Below are positions 24,703 through 34,061 of a DNA stretch of 64,000 nt, one piece after another. Origin of the DNA: Candidatus Eiseniibacteriota bacterium (GTDB taxonomy: Bacteria > Eisenbacteria > RBG-16-71-46). The position numbers and the translations under genes are program-made. The notes below the pieces were generated by a model. The model was not told where the DNA came from. It saw only the letters and a list, made by a program, of their open reading frames with translations, and searched no databases. Location of the stretch: NCBI GenBank assembly GCA_016215625.1, contig JACRIW010000020.1:1-64000 (forward strand), read 5' to 3'. Each line of letters opens with the position of its first letter. Positions within the stretch are counted from its first letter, which is position 1.

Positions 24703-25134
24703 ATGGCGGTCGTCATTCGCATGATGCGGGCCGGCGCGAAGAAGCGCCCCTTCTACCGTGTCGTCGTCGCGGACTCTCGCCGTCAGCGCGATGGCCGGTT
24801 CGTCGAGATCCTGGGCTTCTATGATCCGATGACCAAGCCCTACACGCTGAAGATCGACGAGGCCAAGGCCAAGGAGTGGGTGGAGAAGGGTGCGCAGCCG
24901 TCCGAGCAGGCCGCTTCGCTGCTCCGCACGCTGGGTATCGTCGCCGCCCGTCCGAGCAAGGCGCCCAAGCAGACTTCGACGGTCAAGGCCGCGAAGGCCG
25001 CCAAGGCCGCCGACAAGAAGGCTCCGGTCGCGCGCAAGAAGCCGCGCAAGGTCACGGATCGCAAGGCCAAGAACAAGGCGGCTCGCGTCAAGAAGAAGGC
25101 GAACCCCAAGAAGCCGCAGCCCAAGAAGAAGTAG
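24703..25134 (+). CDS. rpsP: 30S ribosomal protein bS16
   Basis: 143 residues. The core of 80 residues is typical ([47 protein letters not shown]). A Lys/Ala-rich tail of about 55 residues follows, ending [14 protein letters not shown], longer than in E. coli (82 residues total). Strong ribosome-binding site AGGAGG 9 bases before the ATG. rpsP follows ffh as in many genomes, but the usual partners rimM, trmD and rplS are absent; a terminator comes next. Confidence 0.96.
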   Translation: MAVVIRMMRAGAKKRPFYRVVVADSRRQRDGRFVEILGFYDPMTKPYTLKIDEAKAKEWVEKGAQPSEQAASLLRTLGIVAARPSKAPKQTSTVKAAKAAKAADKKAPVARKKPRKVTDRKAKNKAARVKKKANPKKPQPKKK

Positions 25135-25193
25135 CGGTAGATCGCGGTCCCTCGGCCGCAGCGAACGCACACCTTCGATTCGACACAGCATCG

Positions 25194-25224
25194 GCCCCGC
25201 GCCCGCAAGGGTGGCGGGGCTTTC
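25194..25224 (+). terminator. Terminator after rpsP
   Basis: GCCCCGC (25194-25200) pairs with GCGGGGC (25214-25220). An inner CCC-GCAA-GGG stem closes on a GNRA tetraloop, and TTTCGCTT follows. The 214-base gap before the next gene holds little else. Confidence 0.7.
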
Positions 25225-25348
25225 GCTTGGCCAGCGGGCGCTCCGCGTGGTTTCATTTCGGCAGCGCGACAGCTGGGGCCGCGCGACCGTTCCCCCGAAC
25301 GACTTCGTCAGCTGGGTCTTGTCGTCCACGACTTCGGTGGGGTCCGCC

Positions 25349-28015
25349 ATGCCACTTCCGCGCTTCGCTTCGTTCGCCGCCGCCTGCGCGCTCGCGCTCG
25401 CGTCGCTCTCGTCGGCCTCCGCCGCGACCTATTCCGTCGGTCCGGGTGGCGACTACGCGACGCTCACCGCCGCACTCCAGGACGGCAACATGGGCCACTG
25501 GTCGGGAGCCGTCGTCCTCGAGCTGCTGCCCGCGTACACGAGCTCGGGCGAGACGTTCCCGATCTCGCTCTACGGCGCGAACGACGTCACCATCCGGCCG
25601 CAGGTGGGCGCCACGAACCTCACGATCGGCTCGGCCACGGGCGTCGTGTACTTCGGCTTCGGCTCGCGCTTCGTGATCGACGGGCGCCCGGGCGGCACCG
25701 GCACCGCGATCGAGCTGTCGCTGGTCTCGACCTCCACGAGCAGTCCGACGGTCACGTTCGCCGACAACGCGCACGACACGTTGCGCTGGGTTAACGTGCG
25801 CGGCGCGAACGCCGTCACGGGTTCGGGCGTCGTCCTGCTCTCGCCGCAGCAGTTCAACTGCACCGACGTCTCGATCGAGCACTGCCGCATCGGCGGTGGC
25901 GCGTCGCCGCCCGCGAACCTCGTCTACCTCTCGAGTTCGATCGGCTCGCGCTTCATCAGTGACGTGCGCATCGACGATTGCGAACTCTTCGACTGGGCGC
26001 AGGCGACGCAGAACTCGGCGGCCATCGTCCTGCAGCCGGGCGTGCGCGACGTCGCGATCCGCCGCAACAGCTTTTACCAGAGCGCGGCCCGGGCGATCAC
26101 CACGGCGGGGCGCTCGCAGTACGCGGTGCTCGGCAACGGAGCGATCCCGAACCTCGCGATCGAGGACAACTGGCTCGGCGGCCGCGCACCCCGGTGCGGC
26201 GGGTCGCCGTGGACGCTGACGGGCGTGGGCGGCTTCACGCTGCTCTACCTGAACGCCGACAACGCCTCGCCCGCACGCTACCGCGGCAACGTGATCCGCA
26301 ACTTCGACGTCACGGTCGCGACCGGGCCGCGCGTGCTCTCGTCGTTCGGGCGCGCCCGCGTCGAGGGCAACGTGATCGGCGGCACCGCTCCCGCGGAGCA
26401 GCTCGTCTTCCACACGACCACCGGGGCGACGGTGCTGCTCTCGGTGGCCTCGGCGGACTCGAGCGTCGTTCGCGACAACCGCATCGAAGGCGTCACGCTG
26501 GCCGCGACGACGGGCTCGCTCACGTGCCTGAGCGTCGGCACCGGCACCGCGCCCGTGCCGGTCGCGCGCAACGTGATCGGTGGCTCGGCGGCGGGTGCGA
26601 TCACGACGAACGGCTCGGGGCTGTGCGCGGGGCTCGTGCTGAGCGGCGGAGCGCTCGGGACGTGCCGCGTGGACAGCAACGAGGTCTCGTACCTCTCGCG
26701 CACCGCCGCGAGCAGCGCGCAGCCGATGTCCGGCGTGCGCGTCACCGGCGCGGCCGCATCGCTCACCGGCAACCTCGTGGCGCACCTGGGCGACGCGGCG
26801 GCCACGACGGCGGCGCCGGGTACGCCGACGCTGGCCGGTGTCTCGCTGTCGTTCGGCGCCGGCGCGTGGGCGAGGCTCGCGCGCAACGTGGTGCATTCGC
26901 TCGCCTCCACCGCGGCCACGAGTGCGACGCTGGTCTGTGGGGTGAGCGCCGATCTGGGAACCGGTCCGGATGCGCTGCTCGACGGCAGTTTCGTGCACTC
27001 GCTCACCTCGGCGAGCGCCGACACCGCCGCCGGCACGATCGGCATGCGTGTGGACGGCGCCTCGGCCTCGCTCGGCCAGGTGCGCGTGGCCAACTCGATG
27101 ATCCGCGCCAGAATCGGGCCGAACGCCGACGACGCCGTGAACGCCGGCCGTGTCGTGGGCGCCTGGTCCCAGGGCGGGGTCGAGTGGATCGGCAACTCGA
27201 TCTTCGTCGGCGGCGTGCTCGGCGATCCGAGCGCGGGCTCGAGCCGCGCGTTCGAGATGTCCGCGACCGGCGGCTGGCCGCGCCTGCGCAACAACGTGCT
27301 CGCGAACGAGCGCGGCGACTTCGCGCCCGGCGGGCGCCACGCGGCTCTGTCGTTCCCGTTCGCGATCGCCGGTGAGTTCCCGAGCGACTACGGCCTCTTC
27401 TGGGCGCCGATCGGTTTTGGACAGGGCGTGGTCGTGCAGGCGGGCGCAACGACGTACTCCTCGCTCGCCGCGTGGCAGGCGACCGGGCAGGACGCCGCGA
27501 GCTGGCAGGGCACTCCGATGTTCGTCGCGCCCTACGGGACGGCCGCGAACGTGGACCTGCACGTCGTGCACTCGGGCGACCTCATGCCGATGGAGTTCGA
27601 TCACGGCGTCTTCTGGATCGGCTGGACCACGGACTTCGACGGCGACGCGCGCACGAGCGCGACTCCCGACATCGGCGCCGACGAGTTCGACATGGACGAC
27701 AACACCGGCGTGGGCGAGGGCCCGGCGCGTGCACTCGCGCTCGCACCCGCACGCCCGAATCCCGTGCACGGCGCGTGCACGTTCGAGTTCGCGCTCGAGC
27801 GCGCGGGCGCGGTGAGCCTCGAGGTGTTCGACGCGGGCGGCCGGCGCGTGCGCACGCTCGTGCGCGGCACGCTCGAGCCCGGCGTGCACTCGGTGCGCTG
27901 GGATCGCACGGACGACGACGGCGCCGCGGTGCGGCCGGGCACGTACTTCGTGCGGCTCGCCGGCCCGCACGGCGCGAAGCGCGGGGAATCGCGCCGCGTG
28001 ATCGTGCTCGAGTGA
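25349..28015 (+). CDS. Secreted right-handed beta-helix protein with FlgD-Ig/type IX-like C-terminal domain
   Basis: 888 residues. Signal peptide about 1-26 (LASLSSASAATYSV). The YSVGPGGDYATLTAAL opening is typical of parallel beta-helix proteins. Residues 80-720 are rich in short N-x-I/V-x-G coils such as RGNVIRNFDVTV, ARNVIGGS and LRNNVLANE. No catalytic residues of pectate lyases are evident. After a dockerin-like acidic stretch (TTDFDGDARTSATPDIGADE), the C-terminal 80 residues (LAPARPNPVHG to SRRVIVLE) form the same kind of sorting domain seen at 10.1 and 49.4 kb. Probably on the cell surface or released; function unknown. Confidence 0.8.
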   Translation: MPLPRFASFAAACALALASLSSASAATYSVGPGGDYATLTAALQDGNMGHWSGAVVLELLPAYTSSGETFPISLYGANDVTIRPQVGATNLTIGSATGVVYFGFGSRFVIDGRPGGTGTAIELSLVSTSTSSPTVTFADNAHDTLRWVNVRGANAVTGSGVVLLSPQQFNCTDVSIEHCRIGGGASPPANLVYLSSSIGSRFISDVRIDDCELFDWAQATQNSAAIVLQPGVRDVAIRRNSFYQSAARAITTAGRSQYAVLGNGAIPNLAIEDNWLGGRAPRCGGSPWTLTGVGGFTLLYLNADNASPARYRGNVIRNFDVTVATGPRVLSSFGRARVEGNVIGGTAPAEQLVFHTTTGATVLLSVASADSSVVRDNRIEGVTLAATTGSLTCLSVGTGTAPVPVARNVIGGSAAGAITTNGSGLCAGLVLSGGALGTCRVDSNEVSYLSRTAASSAQPMSGVRVTGAAASLTGNLVAHLGDAAATTAAPGTPTLAGVSLSFGAGAWARLARNVVHSLASTAATSATLVCGVSADLGTGPDALLDGSFVHSLTSASADTAAGTIGMRVDGASASLGQVRVANSMIRARIGPNADDAVNAGRVVGAWSQGGVEWIGNSIFVGGVLGDPSAGSSRAFEMSATGGWPRLRNNVLANERGDFAPGGRHAALSFPFAIAGEFPSDYGLFWAPIGFGQGVVVQAGATTYSSLAAWQATGQDAASWQGTPMFVAPYGTAANVDLHVVHSGDLMPMEFDHGVFWIGWTTDFDGDARTSATPDIGADEFDMDDNTGVGEGPARALALAPARPNPVHGACTFEFALERAGAVSLEVFDAGGRRVRTLVRGTLEPGVHSVRWDRTDDDGAAVRPGTYFVRLAGPHGAKRGESRRVIVLE

Positions 28016-28043
28016 CGCCGCGCGTGAACCGGGCGTGCGTCCC

Positions 28044-28073
28044 TTGCGCGCCCGGTTCGCCGCGTGGCATCGT
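28044..28073 (+). promoter_or_regulatory. Possible promoter of the TPR lipoprotein gene
   Basis: TTGCGC (28044-28049), 18 bases, CATCGT (28068-28073), 10 bases before the ATG. The spacing is the same as at rpe. The short distance implies a leader of only a few bases. Confidence 0.4.
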
Positions 28074-28083
28074 CCGCGCCCTC

Positions 28084-28428
28084 ATGAACCGCACGCTCGT
28101 TCTGCTCGTCGCCCTCGTGGCGCTCCACGCCGTCGCGCTGTCCTGCTCGCCGAAGTCGGAGACGCTGCCCGCGGCGAACCTCGATCCGGCCGCCCGCGCG
28201 CAGGTGCTCATCGACTCCGGCAACGCCTCGTTCAGGCGCGCCGACTACGAGAACGCGGCCAAGCGCTACGCCAGCGCCACGCTGGTCAAGCAGGACGACC
28301 CGGCGGCGTTCTACGGGCTCGGCATGGCGCTCGCCAAGCTCGGGCGCGACGACGACGCGCGCGCCGCCTACGCCAAGGCGCGCGCACTCTCGGGCTCGGC
28401 GGGCGACTCGGTCTTCGGCGGGCACTGA
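28084..28428 (+). CDS. Small TPR-containing lipoprotein
   Basis: 114 residues. Lipoprotein signal peptide with lipobox AVALSC (Cys about residue 21). Then two TPR helices pairs: ARAQVLIDSGNASFRRADYENAAKRY and DDPAAFYGLGMALAKLGRDDDARAAY. Such small TPR lipoproteins usually scaffold protein-protein contacts in the periplasm; the partner is unknown. Stand-alone gene between the beta-helix protein and the convergent MFS gene. Confidence 0.8.
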   Translation: MNRTLVLLVALVALHAVALSCSPKSETLPAANLDPAARAQVLIDSGNASFRRADYENAAKRYASATLVKQDDPAAFYGLGMALAKLGRDDDARAAYAKARALSGSAGDSVFGGH

Positions 28429-28441
28429 CGCCCGCCGCGCG

Positions 28442-29695
28442 TCACTCGGCCGCGGCCACCTGCCGCTCGGGCACGAAGCGCGTCACGACCTGGGTGATCA
28501 CGAGGACCAGCGCCAGCCCGATCATGCCCATCACCGCTTCGGTGTAGAGCATGCCGGCGGGGCCGAAGGTCTTGTGTCCCCAGCCGTCGAGCGTGGTCAT
28601 GTACATGATGGGCGTGTTCGAGAGCGCGGCGTACGCGTTGTACTTGGTCGCCGCGGCGCCGCGGCCGATGGCCTCGAGCACGAACGCCGTGAAGCCGGCG
28701 TAGGTGAGCCCGGTGATGAACGCGTACGAGAGCGTGAGCACGACGTAGAACCGCTCGGTGTGCGGCAGCGCGCCCATCGCCACGGCGCACGCGGCCTGCG
28801 CGATGCCGAACCAAACGTAGGCGGTCTTGCGGTCCATGCGGTCGGAGAAGAACCCGCCCGCCATGCAGCCGAGCGCGGACAGGATGCCGTTGCCGAGCCC
28901 GGTCGCGAAGACGACCGTGTCCGGCGAGGCCTTCCAGTCGCTCGCGACGACCGAGAACAGGTTGCTCGCCGCGCCCGAACCGATGGGCAGGAAGCAGAGG
29001 ATGAGCGCGAGCATGCCCGAGCGGCCCGTGATCACGCTCCACACGTCGGTCGTGACGCGCTTGAGCTCGGCGGGAATGCTCGGATGGCGGTCGTGGCGCG
29101 AGGGCTCGACCGCGAACAGCAGCCCGCCCGCGCACGCGGCGCACAGCGCGCCGAGCACGATGCCCGGCAGGAACGGCTGCGCCGAGTGCTGCGCGATCCA
29201 CAGCCCGAGCCCGCCGCCGAGGCCGTTGCCGCCGAGTGCGCCGGCCTGGAACCAGCCGCCCGCGCGGCCCTTCTGGTGCTCGGCGGTGCCGTGCGCCATC
29301 AGGCTCTCGACGGACATGCCGAGGAACGTGACGGCGAAGTTCGACGCGAGCACGACGGCGGTGAGCAGCGGCAGCGCCGCCGCCGTGTGCGGCACCATGC
29401 CGGTCGCGGCGATGCCGACCGCGGTCACGAGCCCGGCGGCCAGGTACCAGCCGCGGCGCGTGAACGTGATGTCGGAGATCGGCGCCCACAGGAACTTCCA
29501 GGTGTGCGGCAGGTAGCTCGTCGCGATCAGCGCCGCGACGGCTTCGACCGAGAGCCCGGCCTGCTTGAGCTGCCAGCCGATCGTCACGGACAGGTAGCCG
29601 CCGATCACGCCGAAGGGCAGCGCGAGGACGAGGAAGACGGCGGGGTGCGTCCAGCGATGCGCGGGAGCGACGGGGCTCATGTCGTTGGCGGCCAT
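28442..29695 (-). CDS. Major facilitator superfamily transporter, AmpG-like (PAT family)
   Basis: 417 residues with about 12 predicted membrane helices. Motifs fit the peptide/acetyl-CoA/drug transporter branch that includes AmpG: GWQLKQAGLSVEAVAALIA, YLPHTWKFLWAPISDITFTRRGW after helix 2, and GGFFSDRMDRKTAYVW between the halves. AmpG imports GlcNAc-anhydroMurNAc muropeptides for cell-wall recycling. That substrate is possible here, but no recycling genes flank it. It converges on the TPR lipoprotein gene with a 13-base gap. Confidence 0.78.
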   Translation of the reverse strand: MAANDMSPVAPAHRWTHPAVFLVLALPFGVIGGYLSVTIGWQLKQAGLSVEAVAALIATSYLPHTWKFLWAPISDITFTRRGWYLAAGLVTAVGIAATGMVPHTAAALPLLTAVVLASNFAVTFLGMSVESLMAHGTAEHQKGRAGGWFQAGALGGNGLGGGLGLWIAQHSAQPFLPGIVLGALCAACAGGLLFAVEPSRHDRHPSIPAELKRVTTDVWSVITGRSGMLALILCFLPIGSGAASNLFSVVASDWKASPDTVVFATGLGNGILSALGCMAGGFFSDRMDRKTAYVWFGIAQAACAVAMGALPHTERFYVVLTLSYAFITGLTYAGFTAFVLEAIGRGAAATKYNAYAALSNTPIMYMTTLDGWGHKTFGPAGMLYTEAVMGMIGLALVLVITQVVTRFVPERQVAAAE

Positions 29696-29789
29696 GGTCG
29701 CGCACCCTATACGAGCGGGCGCCGCGCGGCAGTACTTGATTTCACGCGAGGACGCCGGCGGGGTGCGCGGAGAGCTCGGCCGCCGAAAT

Positions 29790-29824
29790 CGAAACGGCGT
29801 GAGGGAGTGGCTTCCTCACGCCGT
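29790..29824 (-). terminator. Rho-independent terminator of the Cys-rich protein gene
   Basis: A perfect 11-bp stem (29794-29804 with 29814-29824) closes a 9-base loop. On the minus strand it is followed by TTCGATTTC. It lies 21 bases past the stop of the Cys-rich gene. Confidence 0.75.
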
Positions 29825-29844
29825 CTCGAGCGAATCGCGAACGG

Positions 29845-30192
29845 TCAGTGCTTGCCTTCGGCCATCGCGACGGTGGTCGCCGCGCCGGAGGGCTTGCACT
29901 CGGACGGGCAGCCGGTCTCGCCGGTACCCGCGCCCGAGCCGGAATAGGGGCACGTCGCGCCGCTCATGTCGGCGTGAACGGTCGTGCTCGCCTTGCCGGA
30001 CATCGCGGGACACTGCCCCGCGCCGTCGCAGTGTTCGGGCGGACATCCCGGAGGGCAGTCGGCATTCGAGGCATGAGACGCCGCCGCCGTCCGGGCGGTC
30101 GTCTTGCCCGGATTCTGGGAGGCCGTGCTCACGACCGTGATGGCGAGGGCCACGACGGCCGCGAGAAAGAGGACGGAGAGGATTCGCTTCAT
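29845..30192 (-). CDS. Small secreted Cys-rich protein, possible metal binder
   Basis: 115 residues. Signal peptide about 1-25 (RILSVLFLAAVVALAITVV). The mature part has seven Cys in CPPGCPPEHCDGAGQC, ATCPYS and GCPSEC, with His and Met nearby, plus Thr/Ala/Ser-rich spacers. No family recognised. Soft-metal binding or a disulfide-rich periplasmic role is a guess. Good ribosome-binding site AGGAGGAG before the ATG. It has its own terminator and is divergent from serS. In the 210-base intergenic region I find no convincing promoter. Confidence 0.75.
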   Translation of the reverse strand: MKRILSVLFLAAVVALAITVVSTASQNPGKTTARTAAASHASNADCPPGCPPEHCDGAGQCPAMSGKASTTVHADMSGATCPYSGSGAGTGETGCPSECKPSGAATTVAMAEGKH

Positions 30193-30402
30193 GAGGTCTC
30201 CTCCTGGGATGGAGTCAGGCCGCGGCATCCGAATCGCCGCGCCGCCTTCCGATGCCGTGCGGGAGCGGGCGGATTCGAACGGACTCGGTGGGAGGGCCGG
30301 TGGCTTGCGCCCCCACCCGGTTTCGGGTTTTCTCACCCCGCTCGTTGCGTCATCCCGTGCGCGCCCTCGCTCGCGCCGCAGTCCCGAACCCGGCGGATTC
30401 CC

Positions 30403-31680
30403 ATGCTCGACCTCAAGTTCCTCCGCAGCCACCGCGACAAGGTGGAAGCCGGCATCGCCCTGAAGGGCATGACGGTGGACCTCGCCCGCTTCTACCAGAT
30501 CGAAGAAAAGCGCCTCGCGCTCCTGCACGAGACCGAGCAGCTGAAGGCGTCCCGCAACGCCGCCAGCGAGCAGATCGCCCAGCTCAAGAAGACCGGGCAG
30601 GACGCCTCGGCCCAGATCGCCGAAATGCGCGCCGTGGGGGACAAGGTCAAGGAGCTCGACGAGCAGCTGCGCATGCTGGAGGAGGAAAGCACGTCGCTCG
30701 CCGCGTGGTTCCCGAACATGCCGCACTCGAGCGTGCCCCCGGGCAGCAGCGCCGAGCAGAACCAGGTCGTGCGCCATTGGGGCGAAAAACCGAAGTTCGA
30801 CTTCGAGCCCAAGCCGCACTGGGAACTGGCCACGAACCTCGGGCTGCTCGACTTCGATCGTGCGAGCAAGATCTCGGGCTCGGGCTTCCTGCTCTTCACC
30901 GGCCTCGGCGCACGGCTCGAGCGGGCGCTCATCAGCTTCATGCTCGACTTCCACACGACGAAGCACGGCTACACCGAGATGTCGGTGCCGCACGTGATCC
31001 GGCGCGCCGCGCTGTTCGGCACCGGGCAGCTGCCGAAGCTCGAAGGCGACATGTATCACATCGGTGAGGACGACCTGTTCCTCAACCCGACCGCGGAAGT
31101 GCCCGTCACGAACATCTGGCGCGAGGAGATCCTCGAGCCGGGCATGCTGCCGATCTACGCGACCGCGTACTGCGCGTCGTACCGCCGCGAAGCGGGCGCC
31201 GCCGGCCGCGACACGCGCGGCATGGTGCGTGTGCACCAGTTCGACAAGGTCGAGCTCGTGAAGGTCGTGGCGCCCGAGACGAGCTACGACGAACACGAGA
31301 AGCTCGCCCGCGACGTCGCCGACATCTTCGAGGCGCTCGAACTGCCGTACCGCGTGCTGCTGCTGTGCTCGGGTGACATGAGCTTCGCCGCGGCGAAGTG
31401 CTACGACTTCGAAGTGTGGTCGCCGGGGCAGGGCTCGTGGCTCGAGTGCTCGTCGTGCTCGAACTTCGAGGACTTCCAGTCGCGCCGCATGGCGCTGCGC
31501 TTCCGCCGCGAGACGGGCGCGAAGGTCGAGTTCCCGCACACGTTGAACGCGTCGGGCGTGGCGCTGCCGCGCACGTTCGCGACGCTGCTCGAGAACCACC
31601 AGCGCGCGGACGGATCGGTCGCGATCCCCGCGGCGCTGCAGCCGTACCTGGGCGGGATGACGGAGATCCGCCCGGCCTGA
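30403..31680 (+). CDS. serS: Seryl-tRNA synthetase
   Basis: Class II synthetase, 425 residues. The N-terminal coiled-coil arm (about 30-105) contacts the tRNA-Ser variable arm. Catalytic motif 2 is CASYRREAGAAGRDTRGM with RVHQFDKVE. Motif 3 is LNASGVALPRT. TAEVP at the Ser pocket is intact (NPTAEVPVTN). The ATG at 30403 gives the standard MLDLKFLRSHRD start. Confidence 0.97.
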   Translation: MLDLKFLRSHRDKVEAGIALKGMTVDLARFYQIEEKRLALLHETEQLKASRNAASEQIAQLKKTGQDASAQIAEMRAVGDKVKELDEQLRMLEEESTSLAAWFPNMPHSSVPPGSSAEQNQVVRHWGEKPKFDFEPKPHWELATNLGLLDFDRASKISGSGFLLFTGLGARLERALISFMLDFHTTKHGYTEMSVPHVIRRAALFGTGQLPKLEGDMYHIGEDDLFLNPTAEVPVTNIWREEILEPGMLPIYATAYCASYRREAGAAGRDTRGMVRVHQFDKVELVKVVAPETSYDEHEKLARDVADIFEALELPYRVLLLCSGDMSFAAAKCYDFEVWSPGQGSWLECSSCSNFEDFQSRRMALRFRRETGAKVEFPHTLNASGVALPRTFATLLENHQRADGSVAIPAALQPYLGGMTEIRPA

Positions 31681-31714
31681 CGCGAAGCTCCGCGCCACAC
31701 CCGGAGGAACACAC

Positions 31715-33010
31715 TTGCCCGGAGCGATCGGACCCGTACGCCTCGACGTGAAGGCGCTGTTCAAGACGGGCCTGTTCATCGGCGGCGGCCTGCTGGTCGC
31801 CGCCGTGTTCCTTTTCACGCACCAGATGGTGCAGCGGCTCTCGACCGAGGTCGCCACGACGAGCCGCGTGCTCGCGCGCTTCTGCGCCGAGGCGTCGCTG
31901 CCCGCGACGCGCAATCCCGAACTGCGCCGCCTGCTCGGCGAAGTGCTCGAGAACGTCGACTTCCCGATCGTGATCACCGACACGACGGGACTGCCGCGCG
32001 CCTGGCAGGACGTTGGCGTGCCGCACAAGCTCGTCTCCGAGGAGTCCATCGACTCGCTCGCGGCGGGCTGGCCGGTGTCCGAGAAGACGAAGCTCTTCGT
32101 GGACGGCGTGCGCGCGCGCATCCCCGAGCTCGACCGCAAGAACAAGCCGATCCCCATGTGGCAGACGCGCCCCGACTCGCTGCGGCTGGGCTACGTGCAC
32201 TACGGCGAGCCCGTCGTGCTGAACCGCCTGCGCTGGATGCCGTTCCTCGCGATCGGCGGCACGGGCCTGCTCATGCTGCTCGCCTTCGGCGGTCTCGCCG
32301 GCATCCGCGCCGCGGAGAAGCGCACGATCTGGGTCGGCATGGCGAAGGAGACCGCGCACCAGCTCGGCACGCCGCTCTCGAGCCTCATGGGCTGGGTCGA
32401 GCTGCTGCGCGCGAACGTCGAGAGCGCGCCGCCCGGGAGCGCCGTCACCATTCCGCAGGCCGAGCTCGCCGAGACGCTCGACGACATGGAAGGGGACATC
32501 GACCGGCTCAACAAGGTCGCGCAGCGCTTCAGCCACATCGGCTCGGCGCCGCAGCTGCACCTGCAGGACGTGACACCGGTCGTGCGCGAGGCCGTGCAGT
32601 ACATGCGCCGCCGCGTCTCGCAGCGCGAGGGCGGCATCGAGATCCGCGAGCGCTACGAGGAAGTGCCGCCGGTGAACCTCAATCGCGAGCTGCTCGAGTG
32701 GGCGGTCGAAAACCTGCTCACGAACGCGATCTCGGCGCTCGACAAGTCGCCGGGCGTGATCGAGGTCACGGTCGAACGCCGCGCCGAGACGGAAGAAGTC
32801 GAGGTGCTCGTCGGCGACAACGGCCGCGGCATGTCGCGCGAAGAGCAGCGCCGCGCCTTCGAGCCCGGCTACACGACGAAGCGCCGCGGCTGGGGACTGG
32901 GGCTCGCGCTCGCGCGCCGCGTGGTCGAGGACTACCACGCCGGCCGCATCGGCATCCGTCACAGCGCGCCGGGGCAGGGCACGATCATGGTGATCCGCTT
33001 CCCGACCTAG
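31715..33010 (+). CDS. Membrane sensor histidine kinase (PorY-like candidate)
   Basis: 431 residues from a TTG start with GGAGG 7 bases upstream. Two TM helices (about 16-36 and 172-192) flank a periplasmic domain of about 130 residues. HisKA box AKETAHQLGTPLSSLMGW carries the phospho-His. N box is VENLLTNAISAL. G boxes are DNGRGMSRE and GWGLGLALARRVV. The KETAHQLGTPLSSL box is the form common in Bacteroidota kinases, including PorY. No response regulator is adjacent. The PorX-type regulator at 36.3 kb, beyond two minus-strand genes, is the best candidate partner. This is inferred. Confidence 0.82.
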   Translation: MPGAIGPVRLDVKALFKTGLFIGGGLLVAAVFLFTHQMVQRLSTEVATTSRVLARFCAEASLPATRNPELRRLLGEVLENVDFPIVITDTTGLPRAWQDVGVPHKLVSEESIDSLAAGWPVSEKTKLFVDGVRARIPELDRKNKPIPMWQTRPDSLRLGYVHYGEPVVLNRLRWMPFLAIGGTGLLMLLAFGGLAGIRAAEKRTIWVGMAKETAHQLGTPLSSLMGWVELLRANVESAPPGSAVTIPQAELAETLDDMEGDIDRLNKVAQRFSHIGSAPQLHLQDVTPVVREAVQYMRRRVSQREGGIEIRERYEEVPPVNLNRELLEWAVENLLTNAISALDKSPGVIEVTVERRAETEEVEVLVGDNGRGMSREEQRRAFEPGYTTKRRGWGLGLALARRVVEDYHAGRIGIRHSAPGQGTIMVIRFPT

Positions 33011-33050
33011 TCCGGGCCCGGGGCGGGCCGGGCCCGCCCGCCGGACACAC

Positions 33051-33087
33051 GAACGCCGCGGCGGTCTTCGGGCCCGCCGCGGCGTTC
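33051..33087. terminator. Bidirectional hairpin between the histidine kinase and DUF4097 genes
   Basis: Perfect 14-bp stem (33051-33064 with 33074-33087) and a 9-base loop between convergent genes. There is no U-tract on either side, like the hairpins at 4.97 and 54.0 kb. Confidence 0.7.
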
Positions 33088-33104
33088 TCGCTTCCCGTCC
33101 TCCG

Positions 33105-33971
33105 CTACTCCGACAGCGCCAGCGTCAGCCGGCCGTCTCCCGTGCGCAGGCGCAGCGGCGTCTTGCCGCCGTTCAGTTCGCCGCGCAGCGTGTGGTGCGT
33201 CATGCCGCCCGAGACGTCCACCGGCAGGTCCACGTGCAGCGAGCCGTCGCGCGTGCTCGCGTCGAGCAGCGCCGACAGGTCGCGCGGGATGCGCACGGTC
33301 ACGGGGCCGTCGCCCGAGGCCACGTCCCACGGTTCGGCGAGCTTCGAGCCGCGATGCGCCGAGACGTTCAGCGAGCCGTCGCCCGAGCGCAGCACGAGCT
33401 TGTCGAACCGCCCGCTCACGCGCACGCGGCCGTCGCCCGTCGTGGCCGACAGCGAGCCGTCCACGTTCTCGGCGTCCACCGCGCCGTCCCCGCTCGAGAG
33501 CTCGAGCGTGCCGCGGTGTCCTTCGATCCGGATGTGGCCGTCGCCCGTGTGCGCCGCGAGCACGCCCTGCCCAGGCGCGATGTCCACGTCGCCGTCGCCG
33601 GAGCGGATGTCGAGGTCGCAGGCGGCGGGAACCTCGACGAGGATCGTGAACTCCTCGGTCATGCCGCCGAAGACCACGACGTTGCCGCGCTCGCGGCAGG
33701 TGATGCGGATGTCGTCCCCGTTCTGGTTCAGCTCGATGAGCGGCTCGCGCGGTTCGGAGTGCCAGCCCCAGACGCGGACCTTGTACTCGATGCGGGTGTG
33801 CACCGTGCCGTCGGCGGCGCGGACGACGCGGATGTCGCCGTCGTTCGTGTTCACGTGGACGGCGGGTTCGGCGCCGACCTTCCAGGTCTTCTCCCAGACG
33901 CGTGCGGACGCGTCGGTGGCGGCGAGCGTGGCCGTGGCGAGCAGTGCGGCGGCCAGTGTGGCGAAGCGCAT
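33105..33971 (-). CDS. Secreted DUF4097-type beta-solenoid protein
   Basis: 288 residues. Signal peptide about 1-23. The mature protein is a run of short strands with the repeating SGDGxV/TGDGxI pattern (LDIRSGDGDVDI, LAAHTGDGHIRIEG, LELSSGDGAVDAEN, SATTGDGRVRVSG, LRSGDGSLNV, STRDGSLHVDL). This is the DUF4097 repeat, thought to form a beta-solenoid on the surface or in the periplasm. Biochemical role unknown. A second member lies at 61.6 kb. Confidence 0.82.
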   Translation of the reverse strand: MRFATLAAALLATATLAATDASARVWEKTWKVGAEPAVHVNTNDGDIRVVRAADGTVHTRIEYKVRVWGWHSEPREPLIELNQNGDDIRITCRERGNVVVFGGMTEEFTILVEVPAACDLDIRSGDGDVDIAPGQGVLAAHTGDGHIRIEGHRGTLELSSGDGAVDAENVDGSLSATTGDGRVRVSGRFDKLVLRSGDGSLNVSAHRGSKLAEPWDVASGDGPVTVRIPRDLSALLDASTRDGSLHVDLPVDVSGGMTHHTLRGELNGGKTPLRLRTGDGRLTLALSE

Positions 33972-34061
33972 GCGGCGGATCCTCCGAAGCAGGAATGGGG
34001 GGGGGGAGAACGTACCGCCCCCTACGCCCGTCCACCCCGGAGGGTTGCGCGCCGGACGGAA

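Noticed and set aside
30262-30345. tRNA-like sequence on the minus strand (GTTCGAATC T-loop motif, and a GAGCGGG/CCCGCTC pair)
   Set aside because: The T-stem pairs at only 3 of 5 positions, the apparent acceptor stem is out of register with the T-arm, and no D-arm or anticodon arm can be drawn.
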